From assembly GCA_025356035.1 (NCBI GenBank), contig JANXYN010000150.1, positions 1-35,260 on the forward strand: a DNA stretch of 35,260 nucleotides, written 5' to 3'. This stretch comes from Geobacteraceae bacterium (GTDB lineage Bacteria > Desulfobacterota > Desulfuromonadia > Geobacterales > Geobacteraceae). The position numbers and the translations under genes were made by a program. The notes under the pieces are model-generated. The model did no database searches and had not been told where the DNA came from. It worked only from the letters and a program-made list of their open reading frames with translations. Shown here piece by piece: positions 1 to 8,139 of the stretch (position 1 is the stretch's first letter; each line of letters opens with the position of its first letter).

Positions 1-459
1 TTTATCGAAACCGGCTGTTCCGCCATCGACGGGCTCAACCACACCGGCGGCTTCCTCACCACCCGTCAAGACCCGTTTCACCCGCTCCGCAAGGAGGCTT
101 AAGGCAAGGAGTTCAGGGAGCTTTCCTGCTTCCCTTCCTCGCCGGTAGCGGAGGGAAATCAGCAGGGTCCGCAGCTCAAACCAAAAAAATACCGGCGCGA
201 ATCTGTCCCGCACCCTCTCGTCCATCTGACGATAAAGCCAGTCGAGCTCGATCAGGAACCTCAGCCAAACCACAGCCTCCGGCGAACTGTCGGGAACTCC
301 ACCGTAACGTCCTGCGCGAAGAGCTTCCATGGGATCAGCGGCTGCCAGACTTCGCCAATCGCTGATCATCTCCGACCGCCGTCCGTTGATCCTGACCAGC
401 AGGTAATCAATGGGGTATCCGCGGCTTTCCATGGGACGGAGCGGCTCCAATTCGGTCAC
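1..459 (-). CDS. ntpC: V-type ATPase subunit C (AC39/d-like), 5' part, runs off the left edge
   Basis: The frame is open from a GTG at 459-457 to the window edge (153 codons), so only the N-terminal part of the protein is present. The GTG overlaps the TGA of the subunit E gene, which is typical of translational coupling inside an ATPase operon; an in-frame ATG lies nine codons downstream at 432. The residues seen are mostly helical, with several Leu/Arg-rich stretches, in keeping with the all-helical C/d subunit that links the V1 rotor to the membrane ring. The identification rests mainly on position: I, K, E, then this gene is the usual bacterial order, with the catalytic A and B subunits expected beyond the edge. 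Sequence similarity alone would not be decisive by eye. Confidence 0.72.
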   Translation of the reverse strand, partial: MTELEPLRPMESRGYPIDYLLVRINGRRSEMISDWRSLAAADPMEALRAGRYGGVPDSSPEAVVWLRFLIELDWLYRQMDERVRDRFAPVFFWFELRTLLISLRYRRGREAGKLPELLALSLLAERVKRVLTGGEEAAGVVEPVDGGTAGFDK

Positions 460-1019
460 CCTTCCTTTCCGATCTCTGTGAACAGCACCGGCAGGAGTTC
501 CGGCCACAATCGTTCCAGCCGCTTCTCCAGTGTGTTGACGATCCGCAGTCGCCCACCGGCGGCGGCACATTCCATCCCACCGCTGATGGAGCCGTCCGCC
601 ACGATAGTTGCAGCAGCAAACAGGACGGTAGCCCGCTCGGTATCGGCCGGATTCACCCGCACCGTCTCCCACGCTGACAGTGGAAGTTCAGCCGCAAGGA
701 GTGCAAAGGTGCGGTCATAATCGCGATCTCGTAGAAGGGATAACGAGCTGCGAGCCAATGCATGAAGCCGTTCAGCCAGCTTGTTTTCTGCTGCCAGCCT
801 GGTAATCCGCGCCTTGCACTCGGCCTCGGCCAGAATCGCTCTCTCTACATTGTTGCTGGACGCTACCTGTTGCCGCGCATACTCCTCACGTAACCGGTCG
901 AGATCGGCCGACGCATCCGCCCTGAGCCGGGCGATCTCCGCTTCGATTTTACGCCGGAGTGCCTGCGCCTGTTTCTCCCCCTCGCTCCTGAGGGCTTCGA
1001 TCAGTTCCTTCGCTCCCAT
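456..1019 (-). CDS. ntpE: V-type ATPase subunit E (peripheral stalk)
   Basis: This 187-residue protein begins with a long charged coiled coil (about residues 1-80, rich in Glu, Arg, Lys and Ala). It ends in a compact domain with a Gly-Gly-rich segment (IVADGSISGGMEC, about 140-152). This is the layout of subunit E, which pairs with the G/H subunit to form the peripheral stalk holding the V1 head against the membrane part. The ATG at 1019 is preceded by a GGGGGAG ribosome site. The gene lies 10 bp after the proteolipid gene and overlaps the subunit C gene by the TGA/GTG. Length and architecture fit the bacterial V/A-type family. Confidence 0.88.
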   Translation of the reverse strand: MGAKELIEALRSEGEKQAQALRRKIEAEIARLRADASADLDRLREEYARQQVASSNNVERAILAEAECKARITRLAAENKLAERLHALARSSLSLLRDRDYDRTFALLAAELPLSAWETVRVNPADTERATVLFAAATIVADGSISGGMECAAAGGRLRIVNTLEKRLERLWPELLPVLFTEIGKEG

Positions 1020-1029
1020 CGCTCCCCCG

Positions 1030-1242
1030 TCACCTGGTGAGGATCATGATGGCAACCACGAAGCCGAGGATCACCATGGTTTCGGGAATGGCGAGCAGAA
1101 TGATCATGGTGCCGGTCAACTCCGGTTTTTCCGTGATGGCTCCAGCACCGGCGGAGCCGATTTTAGACTGTGCCCAGCCGGTAGCCAATGCACTCAGCCC
1201 AATGGCCAGCGCCGCGGCAAGTGCTACTAATGCCTTTTCCAT
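1030..1242 (-). CDS. ntpK: V-type ATPase subunit K (c-ring proteolipid)
   Basis: This is a 70-residue, two-helix proteolipid. Helix 1 spans about residues 3-30 and helix 2 about 43-69. The ion-carrying glutamate is Glu54 in the sequence AIPETM. The polar loop EKPEL (38-42) is typical of archaeal/bacterial V-type c subunits. Several copies form the rotor ring that moves H+ or Na+ through the membrane. Gln25 lies 14 residues before the loop Pro-Glu, and Thr55 follows Glu54; both are positions linked to Na+ coordination in known sodium rotors, so ion choice is open. The start ATG has a strong GAGGAGG site. The short two-helix form matches A-type c subunits, not the four-helix eukaryotic form. 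Confidence 0.93.
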   Translation of the reverse strand: MEKALVALAAALAIGLSALATGWAQSKIGSAGAGAITEKPELTGTMIILLAIPETMVILGFVVAIMILTR

Positions 1243-1298
1243 ACTAATCCTCCTCTACAGCCTGTTTGCGATTTTGCCGATCCGCAAATTTGCAGCTC

Positions 1299-3179
1299 TC
1301 ATTTTTTCCTGAACGGTTCGAACTTTTTCCCGCCATGCTCAAGGAACTTGCTGAAGAACTCCACGTACTGGAGCCTGAGCGATTGGATGGTGGGGGCGAA
1401 GACCCCGATGACAATGCCGAGCCCGTGCAGCATCACAGCGACAATGGTTCCCGTCACGATATCGCCGGTCATTCCGGCCAGATCATTGGCCACGGTGGCC
1501 AGATACACCGAAGTCAGGCCAATGGCCATGATCCGCACATAGGAGATAATGTTGCCGACATTCTTCAGCAATTCAAAGGGGGCCATGATGCCGCCGCTGA
1601 TTAAAAGGAGCGGAATGGCGGCCAGCATGGCTATGATAACCGGTGTTGTAAGGAGCCGCGGCAAGGGAGTAACTAGCGAGGCGGCCAGCAAAGCCAAGCA
1701 AAGAATGATGAAGATATTGAGCAGCTTGAACAGCGCCTCTTTGACGGTCTTTCTCTTCAGCGCCGAGGAAACGCCGAGGATGAGCCCCAGGGTCACATGC
1801 ACGATCCCCACTGAAAGGGCGAACAGCAGCATCGGCGTAATGGCCGTGCGCCGTTCGGTGATGAGGGGCTTGAAACCGAACAGCTTTCGGCCGAATTCGC
1901 CGAAGAACTCCCCATAGAAGACTCCGAACAGCATGGCATAGAGGGAGGAGATGAACATTATCCGCGCCGCATCCCTCAAGTTCCTGCGTGCTTTCCACAC
2001 TCTCTGCAGAATCAGGGATGCGAGGAGCACCACCAGGCCGTGACCGGCGTCACCCAGCATCATGCCGAAGAAGAGTGGGAAGAAAATGGCGATGAACGGG
2101 GTCGGATCGTAGGAGGTGTAGCGCGGCAACGGCAAAAGCCGGGCGAACAACTCGAAGGGTCGGAAATACGGAGGGTTGCGCAGAGCGACCGGGATCCGCT
2201 CCAAGTCCTCCTCATGGATCTTTTTCTCCTCGACTACCACTGCACCGTGGAATTCCCTGCGCAACTCGTCGTTCACCCTTGCCAGATCCGCGGAAGGGAG
2301 CCAGCCGTGAATGAAAAAACACATGCCAGTCTGATGGAAATAGACCGTGCTCTTGAGGAGTGCGAGCCGTTCGTCAAGCCAGTCCCCCACCCGCCGGTAA
2401 ATAGCCCCCCAGCGCTGGGCAAAACTGGTCAGCTCGCCGTCCAGGATGGCAATCTCGGCGGCAACCTCGCCAATCCGCCTGGTCAGGTAACGGATCTTCT
2501 CCGGGAAGGGGAGCTGCTGCATCGACGCCGGAAAGGTCAACTCCGGGATATGCTGCTCTCCCAGCTTTTTCCTGACCTTTTCCGCCGACTTCCTTTCCAG
2601 GGCGATCAGGCCGATCACGGTACCATTGTCGGCGGTGGCGCTAACCACCTCGAATCTCCCCTCGGTCAAGCGCGTCAGCAGGCGCATGATCTGTTCCAGT
2701 GCCGCCGGGTCCCTGATGGTCACCCCGATAAATTCAAGGTCCCCCCCGCCATCCACCTTGGCAAGTAGCGACTCCAGTGCGCCCAGGAATACCACATAGC
2801 TGCTAAGCTCCGCCAACTCCTTCTGCAGAAGCTCCTTGCGCTGATGGAGCTCACGGCAGGCGGCAGAGTGTCTCTCGACCGTGGCGGCAACGGCATCGAG
2901 CACGCTGAGCGGCTCCAGATAGCTCTCCCGGACCGCCACCATAGGGAGGCAGGCAAATAGCGCATCGAGCTTCGCCTTGAGGTCCTCGAAAAAGATCCGT
3001 TCGGCCAGGGTTTTCTCGTCGAGCAAGAGCGACCTGACCCTGGGCTCTTCCGCCGCCGGGATGAACCCGCTGATATCCGGTTCGATCTGAAACACGCCGA
3101 GTTCCCGGAGCAGAGAAAGGACGCTCAAGAGGTGCTCTTTCGGACCGACGATCTCGACTTTCGACATCCGGACGATCAT
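1299..3179 (-). CDS. ntpI: V-type ATPase subunit I (a subunit)
   Basis: The 626-residue protein has the two-part form of subunit I/a. A soluble N-terminal half (to about residue 340) contains coiled-coil stretches that dock to the peripheral stalk. A C-terminal half carries about seven to eight membrane helices. The membrane half opens with a Pro-rich segment and the glycine-rich helix FFGMMLGDAGHGL, a family signature, and later carries the segment NIISYVRIMAIGL, whose Arg is the expected ion-path arginine. It forms the half-channels beside the K ring. The ATG overlaps the stop of the upstream stalk gene (ATGA), and the K gene follows 56 bp downstream with its own strong ribosome site. Confidence 0.95.
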   Translation of the reverse strand: MIVRMSKVEIVGPKEHLLSVLSLLRELGVFQIEPDISGFIPAAEEPRVRSLLLDEKTLAERIFFEDLKAKLDALFACLPMVAVRESYLEPLSVLDAVAATVERHSAACRELHQRKELLQKELAELSSYVVFLGALESLLAKVDGGGDLEFIGVTIRDPAALEQIMRLLTRLTEGRFEVVSATADNGTVIGLIALERKSAEKVRKKLGEQHIPELTFPASMQQLPFPEKIRYLTRRIGEVAAEIAILDGELTSFAQRWGAIYRRVGDWLDERLALLKSTVYFHQTGMCFFIHGWLPSADLARVNDELRREFHGAVVVEEKKIHEEDLERIPVALRNPPYFRPFELFARLLPLPRYTSYDPTPFIAIFFPLFFGMMLGDAGHGLVVLLASLILQRVWKARRNLRDAARIMFISSLYAMLFGVFYGEFFGEFGRKLFGFKPLITERRTAITPMLLFALSVGIVHVTLGLILGVSSALKRKTVKEALFKLLNIFIILCLALLAASLVTPLPRLLTTPVIIAMLAAIPLLLISGGIMAPFELLKNVGNIISYVRIMAIGLTSVYLATVANDLAGMTGDIVTGTIVAVMLHGLGIVIGVFAPTIQSLRLQYVEFFSKFLEHGGKKFEPFRKK

Positions 3180-3499
3180 GATTGTTCCTCGGGGAGGATG
3201 CCGGTCAAGCGCTTTGCGACAACCTCTTGCAGGGCTTCGTCGCTGATTCGGTCGAGCCGATCCGCCCTGCTCACCGTCTCTGCAAGGAGGGCCACGGCTC
3301 TCTGTGCCGCGGCTTCCCGGGCGTCTGCAAGAACTTTCCCCGACTCCTCTTTCAGCCCCTCTTCAGCAGCTGCAAGCTGTTCGGCAAGCTCACGCTTGAC
3401 GCGCGCAAGCAACTCCTCGGAGCTGCGCTGTTCAGCGGCGAGCCGCTCCTGAACCTCCTTTTCCGCGGCAAAAATCTCCGCCAGGATGTCCTGTTCCAT
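3176..3499 (-). CDS. V-type ATPase G/H-like stalk subunit, first gene of the operon
   Basis: This is a 107-residue, strongly charged protein that is almost entirely predicted coiled coil (long runs of Glu, Ala, Leu, Lys and Arg from about 5 to 95). No membrane segment or signal peptide is visible. Such a small protein immediately before subunit I is the expected place for the G/H-type partner of subunit E in the peripheral stalk. Its stop overlaps the start of the subunit I gene (ATGA), supporting co-translation. The assignment depends on size, coiled-coil character and operon position, because stalk subunits diverge too far for a clear motif. It appears to be the first gene of the ATPase operon; upstream lies a 232-bp intergenic region shared with the divergent cytochrome b gene. 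Confidence 0.78.
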   Translation of the reverse strand: MEQDILAEIFAAEKEVQERLAAEQRSSEELLARVKRELAEQLAAAEEGLKEESGKVLADAREAAAQRAVALLAETVSRADRLDRISDEALQEVVAKRLTGILPEEQS

Positions 3500-3731
3500 G
3501 ACATACCCCGTGCAAAATCCGGCAAACGAGCTTTGCGAAGCAGCTGCAGCGCGAGTAGAAGAAGGAGAACCAGCCTGTTTTTAATAATATCATAAAATTT
3601 CGATGATTTAGGGCCTGCGACGATTTTGCGCCCCATACCCCAAAACTCCGGGAACAAATTATGACTTTAAGTTTCTCTCATTTGTGGTTTAATTCAGTAA
3701 AGGGCTATGTGGCTGACGGAAGGGGGCAAAA

Positions 3732-4382
3732 ATGGGGAGAGTAGTCATCAAATACGTCTGGGAAATACCGGTGCGGGTCACGCACTGGGTCAATGTGCTG
3801 GCCATCGTCACCCTCTGCGTCACCGGCTTCTATATCGGCGCGCCGAAGACCCTGGCGCTCTCGCCTTCCCAGTACGTGATGGGATGGCTGCGGTTTGCCC
3901 ATTTCGTCGCCGGGTATGCTTTGGCCGTCAGCGTGCTGGCCCGCATCTACTGGTCCTTTGTCGGCAACGAATACGCCCGCTGGCGTGTCTTCTTCCCCTG
4001 GTTCACTGCCGCAGGGCGGCGCAAGATGCTGGAAGTGTTCCGCTGGTACGTCTTCCTCAGCAGGCAGGCGCCCAACGAGGTGGGACTGAATGCCATGGCC
4101 GCCACCGTCTATCTGTTGGTGTTCCTCCTCTACCTGTTCCTGATCGTGACCGGTTTTGCCCTGTACGTCCAGTATGCGCCGCACTCCTTGATGCATTTCC
4201 TGTTCGGCTGGCTGGCGCTCTTGGTTCCCAGCCAGTGGCTGCGGCTCGCCCATCACCTGGCCATGTGGTTCCTCATCGGCTTTGTTATCAACCATGTCTA
4301 CAGCGGCTGGCTCGTTGACATCAGGGTGAAGGGAGGCGTCATGTCGGGGATTTTCAGCGGCTACAAATCAATGGAGGAGTGA
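3732..4382 (+). CDS. Cytochrome b of the hydrogenase b-type / b561 family
   Basis: The 216-residue integral membrane protein resembles HyaC/HoxZ-type cytochrome b, which accepts electrons from a periplasmic [NiFe]-hydrogenase and passes them to quinones. Four to five helices are visible. Likely haem-ligand histidines lie in the opening segment (RVTHWVN, His18), in RFAHFVAGY, in LAHHLAMW and in VINHVYSGW. The ATG follows a GGAAGGGGG ribosome site. No hydrogenase subunit is encoded nearby, so the electron partner is unknown, and another dehydrogenase or thiosulfate-reductase-like partner is possible. The last 15 bases overlap, on the opposite strand, the end of the radical SAM gene. It is divergent from the ATPase operon. 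Confidence 0.88.
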   Translation: MGRVVIKYVWEIPVRVTHWVNVLAIVTLCVTGFYIGAPKTLALSPSQYVMGWLRFAHFVAGYALAVSVLARIYWSFVGNEYARWRVFFPWFTAAGRRKMLEVFRWYVFLSRQAPNEVGLNAMAATVYLLVFLLYLFLIVTGFALYVQYAPHSLMHFLFGWLALLVPSQWLRLAHHLAMWFLIGFVINHVYSGWLVDIRVKGGVMSGIFSGYKSMEE

Positions 4383-6068
4383 GCCGAACAGGATTTTCAT
4401 CGCGCGCACCGCGTTGAATCGCCATCCCTTAATGGGCCAGTCGAGCTCACGCTTGTCGCACAGAGAAGCACTCAGGTTCAGGGCAAAGATCTCGGTCCGG
4501 AGCGCGGTATCCATCTCCCGTGGCTCATCCAGTCTCTTGATCAGCTCTTTCGCCCTTCTGATATGCTCCTTGAGCTCCGCCCCCCGCCCCCTGTCGATGA
4601 TGTCATAGTCAATCTTCAAATCGATGAGGCGCAAAGCGCCATCATAGGTGGCATTGACGACGTCGTCCCTGGTCATCCACCTGGTCTCGTAGTTCAGGGT
4701 ATCTTTCCAGCTCGGCTTGAGCATGGCCTGCCGGTGTTCTCTCAGGGTCCGGTAAAAGAGCCGGTAGCCGAACCTCTCCGGCGCCTCGAAGATGCGGCTG
4801 CCGGGATCGATGAAGGGCGCAAGGGGGGCAATCATCGGGAGGAGTTTGCCGCGGCTGCCGTACTTTTTTAACAGCTCCCCGCAGTAGCTGACCGTGTCCA
4901 TGACGGAAGCGTAGTTCTGGTACGGCAGCCCCACCATGAAAAAAAGATCGATCCGCTTGCAACCATGCCGGAGACAAGCCTCGATGGCGTTTTCCAGCTC
5001 CACATTGTCATAGCTCTTGCCAAATGCCCCCCTGACTCGCGGATCATGGGACTCCGGCGACAGCTCCACGTTGAAATTCGCCACCGCGTCGGCCACTTTC
5101 TTTACGAATGCTTCCGGCGGAGGTTGGAAAAACTCGAAGGCCAACTCGTTTTTGATGCGATAGCGCTTCAGACATTGAAGAAAGCGCTCGGCATACTCCT
5201 CCCCTGCCTGGAGCAGATCGCCTACCACCATGATCGGTGCTCCGGTAAACCCGGCTATCTTCTGAACATCATCAGCCAGGCGGTCCGGCGATCTGAAGCA
5301 CGGCGCTTCCCGCTGGCAGATTCTCTGGAATCCCGACAGTGAGCCGCCGCACGAAGCACAATCGTGAAAACATCCCCTGCAGGTAAAGACCGCCGTGACC
5401 GGGTGCGCCAGCCAGCCTTGAAACGGCATGTACCCCGAGAGGTCCCGATATTTCACGGCCATCCGGATCAGGTGCGCGTAATCTAACTGCAGATAATCGA
5501 GGTTGGCGGGGCGGTGGGATAGTGCGTTTGTTACGATGGCCCCTTCCCCATTGCGCCACACCAGATTTGGAACGGCCTCATGCCCTCTGCCGGCTTTGAT
5601 CGCCTGCATGAGGAGCCACAACGGTTCCTCTGTAGAGTCTCCGCACAGAATGAAATCCACAAAGGGATACTCATGCATGATCTCGTCATGATAATAGGTT
5701 GCGGAAAGGCCGCCGAGAATAACCGGGATGTGGGGGTGATGCCTTTTCAAGGATTCAGCCAGGGAAAGGGAGCCGTCCACACGGGGAAGCCAGTGCAGGT
5801 CGATGCCGAAGGCGACGGGGCAGAGCTTGGCGAGCAACCGTTCAGGATCGAAAGCGGCTTCCCCGAGCATCTTGTTGGCGAGGTTGATGATTCGTATCGA
5901 AATGCCGTGTTGCTGAAGATATGCCGAGATGGTCAAAAATCCTACCGGATAGATCTCGAAAATGGACGAGGACGGGACTACGTCACTTACCGGGCCGTGA
6001 AAAATCGGGAGTTCCCGGAATTTGTAGACGCTCGGCGGGTGGAGGAGGATCAAGTCGGGGTGGGCCAT
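4368..6068 (-). CDS. B12-binding domain / radical SAM protein (Ta0216-like)
   Basis: The 566-residue protein has an N-terminal cobalamin-binding-like domain (about 1-180; ILGGLSATY at 117-125 and LCGDSTEE at 141-148). A radical SAM domain follows, with Cys233, Cys237 and Cys240 in the CxxxCxxC arrangement inside the motif TCRGCFHDCASCGG; Cys230 is an extra cysteine just ahead. After the cluster site the sequence FMVGLPYQNY and the region near 330-345 (VELSPESHD) look like the usual barrel strands. Proteins of this type carry out radical methylations or rearrangements on unknown substrates; I recall a family named after Ta0216 with this architecture. The C-terminal 100 residues are charged and helical. 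No neighbour indicates a substrate. The gene is convergent with, and overlaps by 15 bp, the cytochrome b gene. Confidence 0.87.
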   Translation of the reverse strand: MAHPDLILLHPPSVYKFRELPIFHGPVSDVVPSSSIFEIYPVGFLTISAYLQQHGISIRIINLANKMLGEAAFDPERLLAKLCPVAFGIDLHWLPRVDGSLSLAESLKRHHPHIPVILGGLSATYYHDEIMHEYPFVDFILCGDSTEEPLWLLMQAIKAGRGHEAVPNLVWRNGEGAIVTNALSHRPANLDYLQLDYAHLIRMAVKYRDLSGYMPFQGWLAHPVTAVFTCRGCFHDCASCGGSLSGFQRICQREAPCFRSPDRLADDVQKIAGFTGAPIMVVGDLLQAGEEYAERFLQCLKRYRIKNELAFEFFQPPPEAFVKKVADAVANFNVELSPESHDPRVRGAFGKSYDNVELENAIEACLRHGCKRIDLFFMVGLPYQNYASVMDTVSYCGELLKKYGSRGKLLPMIAPLAPFIDPGSRIFEAPERFGYRLFYRTLREHRQAMLKPSWKDTLNYETRWMTRDDVVNATYDGALRLIDLKIDYDIIDRGRGAELKEHIRRAKELIKRLDEPREMDTALRTEIFALNLSASLCDKRELDWPIKGWRFNAVRAMKILFGSLLH

Positions 6069-6330
6069 GGTTCAGTTCCAAAATTTCCCTCAACCTCAGG
6101 GTGATCATAATTTTGACAAGCCTAACAGAAACCGTCTTTCGAAATACCCGCCATTTCCCGGTGCAGCCGGTTGCCAGATAAGTAAACCACAGGAACCGGT
6201 TTTAGCAAGGGGACGCAAGATTCAACGCGCCTGAAAATGGATCGCAACAGCGTGGCATGGAACTGGCATCAGACAACCTGTTACTAAGACAACTTTATTT
6301 GCCGGGAGAATTGACAGGGCACCCGCCATT

Positions 6331-6849
6331 ATGCACGGAAATTTACTCTACAAAATTTTGCCACTGCTGGTCATTTCCCTGACCCTCCTTGCGGCGCCGG
6401 GGTTGCGGGCAGCCCCGCCAAGGGCTAACGCCGACCGGGTGCTGATCGAGAAAAAGGCCCGACGGTTGACGCTATACTGCCGTGGTCAGGCCATCAAGAC
6501 CTTCCAGGTCGCCCTCGGGCAAACCCCTGAAGGGCCGAAAACCAAAGAGGGGGACGGCCGGACCCCCGAGGGTGTCTACCTCATCGACCGGCGCAATCCC
6601 AACAGCAGATTCCATCGTTCCCTGCACATTTCCTATCCAGGCCCGGCAGATCTCCAGCGAGCCAGGGAGCTCGGGGTGCGGCCTGGCGGGGACATCATGA
6701 TTCACGGCATCGCGGATCGCGTGGCCTGGATGGGTGACGCCCACCGGCTCTGGGACTGGACCAAGGGATGTATCGCCGTCACCAACGAGGAAATCGAGGA
6801 AATCTGGCGACTGGTGCCGGACGGCACCGAGATCGAGATCCTTCCGTAA
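6331..6849 (+). CDS. L,D-transpeptidase (YkuD domain), exported
   Basis: The 172-residue protein has a Sec signal peptide (about 1-27, with the hydrophobic run LPLLVISLTLLAA) followed directly by a YkuD domain. The catalytic signature is present: His125-Gly126 in IMIHGI, and Cys147 in WTKGCIAV, the variant of the S/T-x-G-C motif seen in many gram-negative enzymes. Such enzymes form 3-3 peptidoglycan crosslinks or attach proteins to the wall in the periplasm. The protein contains only the catalytic core, without a LysM or peptidoglycan-binding domain. The stop codon lies 2 bp before an inverted-repeat element. Transcription is probably monocistronic. Confidence 0.9.
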   Translation: MHGNLLYKILPLLVISLTLLAAPGLRAAPPRANADRVLIEKKARRLTLYCRGQAIKTFQVALGQTPEGPKTKEGDGRTPEGVYLIDRRNPNSRFHRSLHISYPGPADLQRARELGVRPGGDIMIHGIADRVAWMGDAHRLWDWTKGCIAVTNEEIEEIWRLVPDGTEIEILP

Positions 6850-6851
6850 AT

Positions 6852-7029
6852 AGTGTCCATCCGGAAACGAGGGATGCGCCACTATAGGTTTCCATTTCGG
6901 AAACGAGGATTTTTTTGTCCTGGCTAGGAAATCGAGGAGTTGCGCGGAGGCGTACACAATTACGCCGCACAAGCAAGCCCGAAGATTGACGCCGCCAGGG
7001 CGAAAAAGGACCGTTTCCGGATGGAAACT
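6852..7029. repeat. 178-bp intergenic element bounded by 18-bp inverted repeats (MITE/BIME-like)
   Basis: The left end (6852-6869, AGTGTCCATCCGGAAACG) and the reverse complement of the right end (7012-7029, AGTTTCCATCCGGAAACG) match at 17 of 18 positions. A further copy of the terminus, GGTTTCCATTTCGGAAACG, lies inside at 6888-6906. The interior contains a strong hairpin, GGCGTA at 6949-6954 against TACGCC at 6961-6966. There is no open reading frame. It fills the whole gap between the transpeptidase stop and the leader of the next operon. This layout suggests a non-autonomous, mobilised element or a structured RNA repeat. No convincing target-site duplication is seen. Confidence 0.75.
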
Positions 7030-7134
7030 AATTAGCGGTTGCACTCTTCCCCGGCATATGGCAAAGTAGCGGCCATTAGGAGCACCTCATGGCTCACAGA
7101 GCTCGACAAAACCAGCTCAGACAACGGAGCGCAC

Positions 7135-8139
7135 ATGACTATTGATCCACTCGAGCGGAAAACCACCCCAAGAGAGCTCCACAGATTGGCGCAGGCGGGA
7201 AATTGGAGTCCTGCAACCCTGGAGCGTGCCCTTGCTGTCGCCGGTTGCCTACCGGATAAATCGGACTGGCAAAGGTTTATCAACACCATGCTCCTGCTGA
7301 TGGGGGCGGCGCTTGCCCTCGCCGGCATCATTTTCTTTTTTGCCTATAACTGGGCGGCAATGGGGCGATTTATCAAGTTTGCCGTCCTGGAAGCAGTGCT
7401 GGTAGCGACAGTGGTCATTGCCTGGCAGCGCGGCCTGCAAACCCTTTCCGGCAAAGTTGCATTACTGGCGGCAGCGGTGCTGCTCGGTCCGCTCCTGGCG
7501 GTCTACGGACAGACCTATCAGACCGGCGCCGACCCCTACCAGCTTTTTACCGGCTGGGCCGCTCTCATTGCCGGCTGGGTGTGCATCAGCGCTTTTGCAC
7601 CGCTCTGGTTGCTGCTGCTGGTCCTGCTCAACACCGCTCTTATCCTGTTCTGGGGCCAGGTCCTGGAACCAGGGCGATGGTCGGACGCGGGGCTTTATGA
7701 GGCGCTCTTTCTCCTGAACGGGATGGCACTGGCGGCATGGGAGTTGTTTGCGGCCAGGGGAGTCCGGTGGCTAACCGGCCGCTGGATCCCCCAGATTATT
7801 GCCTGTGCCGCCCTTCTGGCGCTGCTGATCCCGACCATGATGCTGATCTTCGAAAGCGGCTATCGCGCCGAGCACGCCCCCTATCTCGTTTTCGCACCAC
7901 TGCTCTATCTGGTCTCGGTGGCTTTCGCCCTCTGGTACTTCCGCTGCAAAAGCCATGATCTCTTTATCCTTGCCGCCACTCTTCTCAGCGCCATCATCGT
8001 CGCCACCACTTTCATTGTCAGTATTCTGCATGACGGGTTCGCCATGTTCCTGCCGATTGCCCTGCTGATCGTCGCCCAGTCGGTGGCGGCGGCTGCCTGG
8101 CTGCGCGCTACCGCCAAAGCCTGGGAGATAGAACAATGA
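7135..8139 (+). CDS. DUF2157 family membrane protein, first gene of a three-gene membrane operon
   Basis: The 334-residue protein starts at the ATG at 7135, which has a GGAG site 5 bp upstream; the open frame extends back to a TTG at 7039 but that reaches the edge of the repeat element. An N-terminal soluble helical segment (about 1-50) is followed by about ten hydrophobic helices. Family proteins of this type (DUF2157) have no established function. The next gene overlaps by ATGA, and a GDYXXLXY protein follows. This trio is a recurrent conserved arrangement, suggesting a membrane complex. No catalytic residues can be pointed to. Confidence 0.85.
   Translation: MTIDPLERKTTPRELHRLAQAGNWSPATLERALAVAGCLPDKSDWQRFINTMLLLMGAALALAGIIFFFAYNWAAMGRFIKFAVLEAVLVATVVIAWQRGLQTLSGKVALLAAAVLLGPLLAVYGQTYQTGADPYQLFTGWAALIAGWVCISAFAPLWLLLLVLLNTALILFWGQVLEPGRWSDAGLYEALFLLNGMALAAWELFAARGVRWLTGRWIPQIIACAALLALLIPTMMLIFESGYRAEHAPYLVFAPLLYLVSVAFALWYFRCKSHDLFILAATLLSAIIVATTFIVSILHDGFAMFLPIALLIVAQSVAAAAWLRATAKAWEIEQ

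Noticed and set aside
6250-6270. TGGCATGGAACTGGC ahead of the transpeptidase as a sigma-54 promoter
   Set aside because: The GG-N10-GC spacing is present but the -12 box (TGGC) departs from TTGC and there is no activator site nearby.
7039-7134. N-terminal extension of the DUF2157 gene from a TTG at 7039
   Set aside because: The added residues lie at the edge of the repeat element and look random, while the ATG at 7135 has a good ribosome site.
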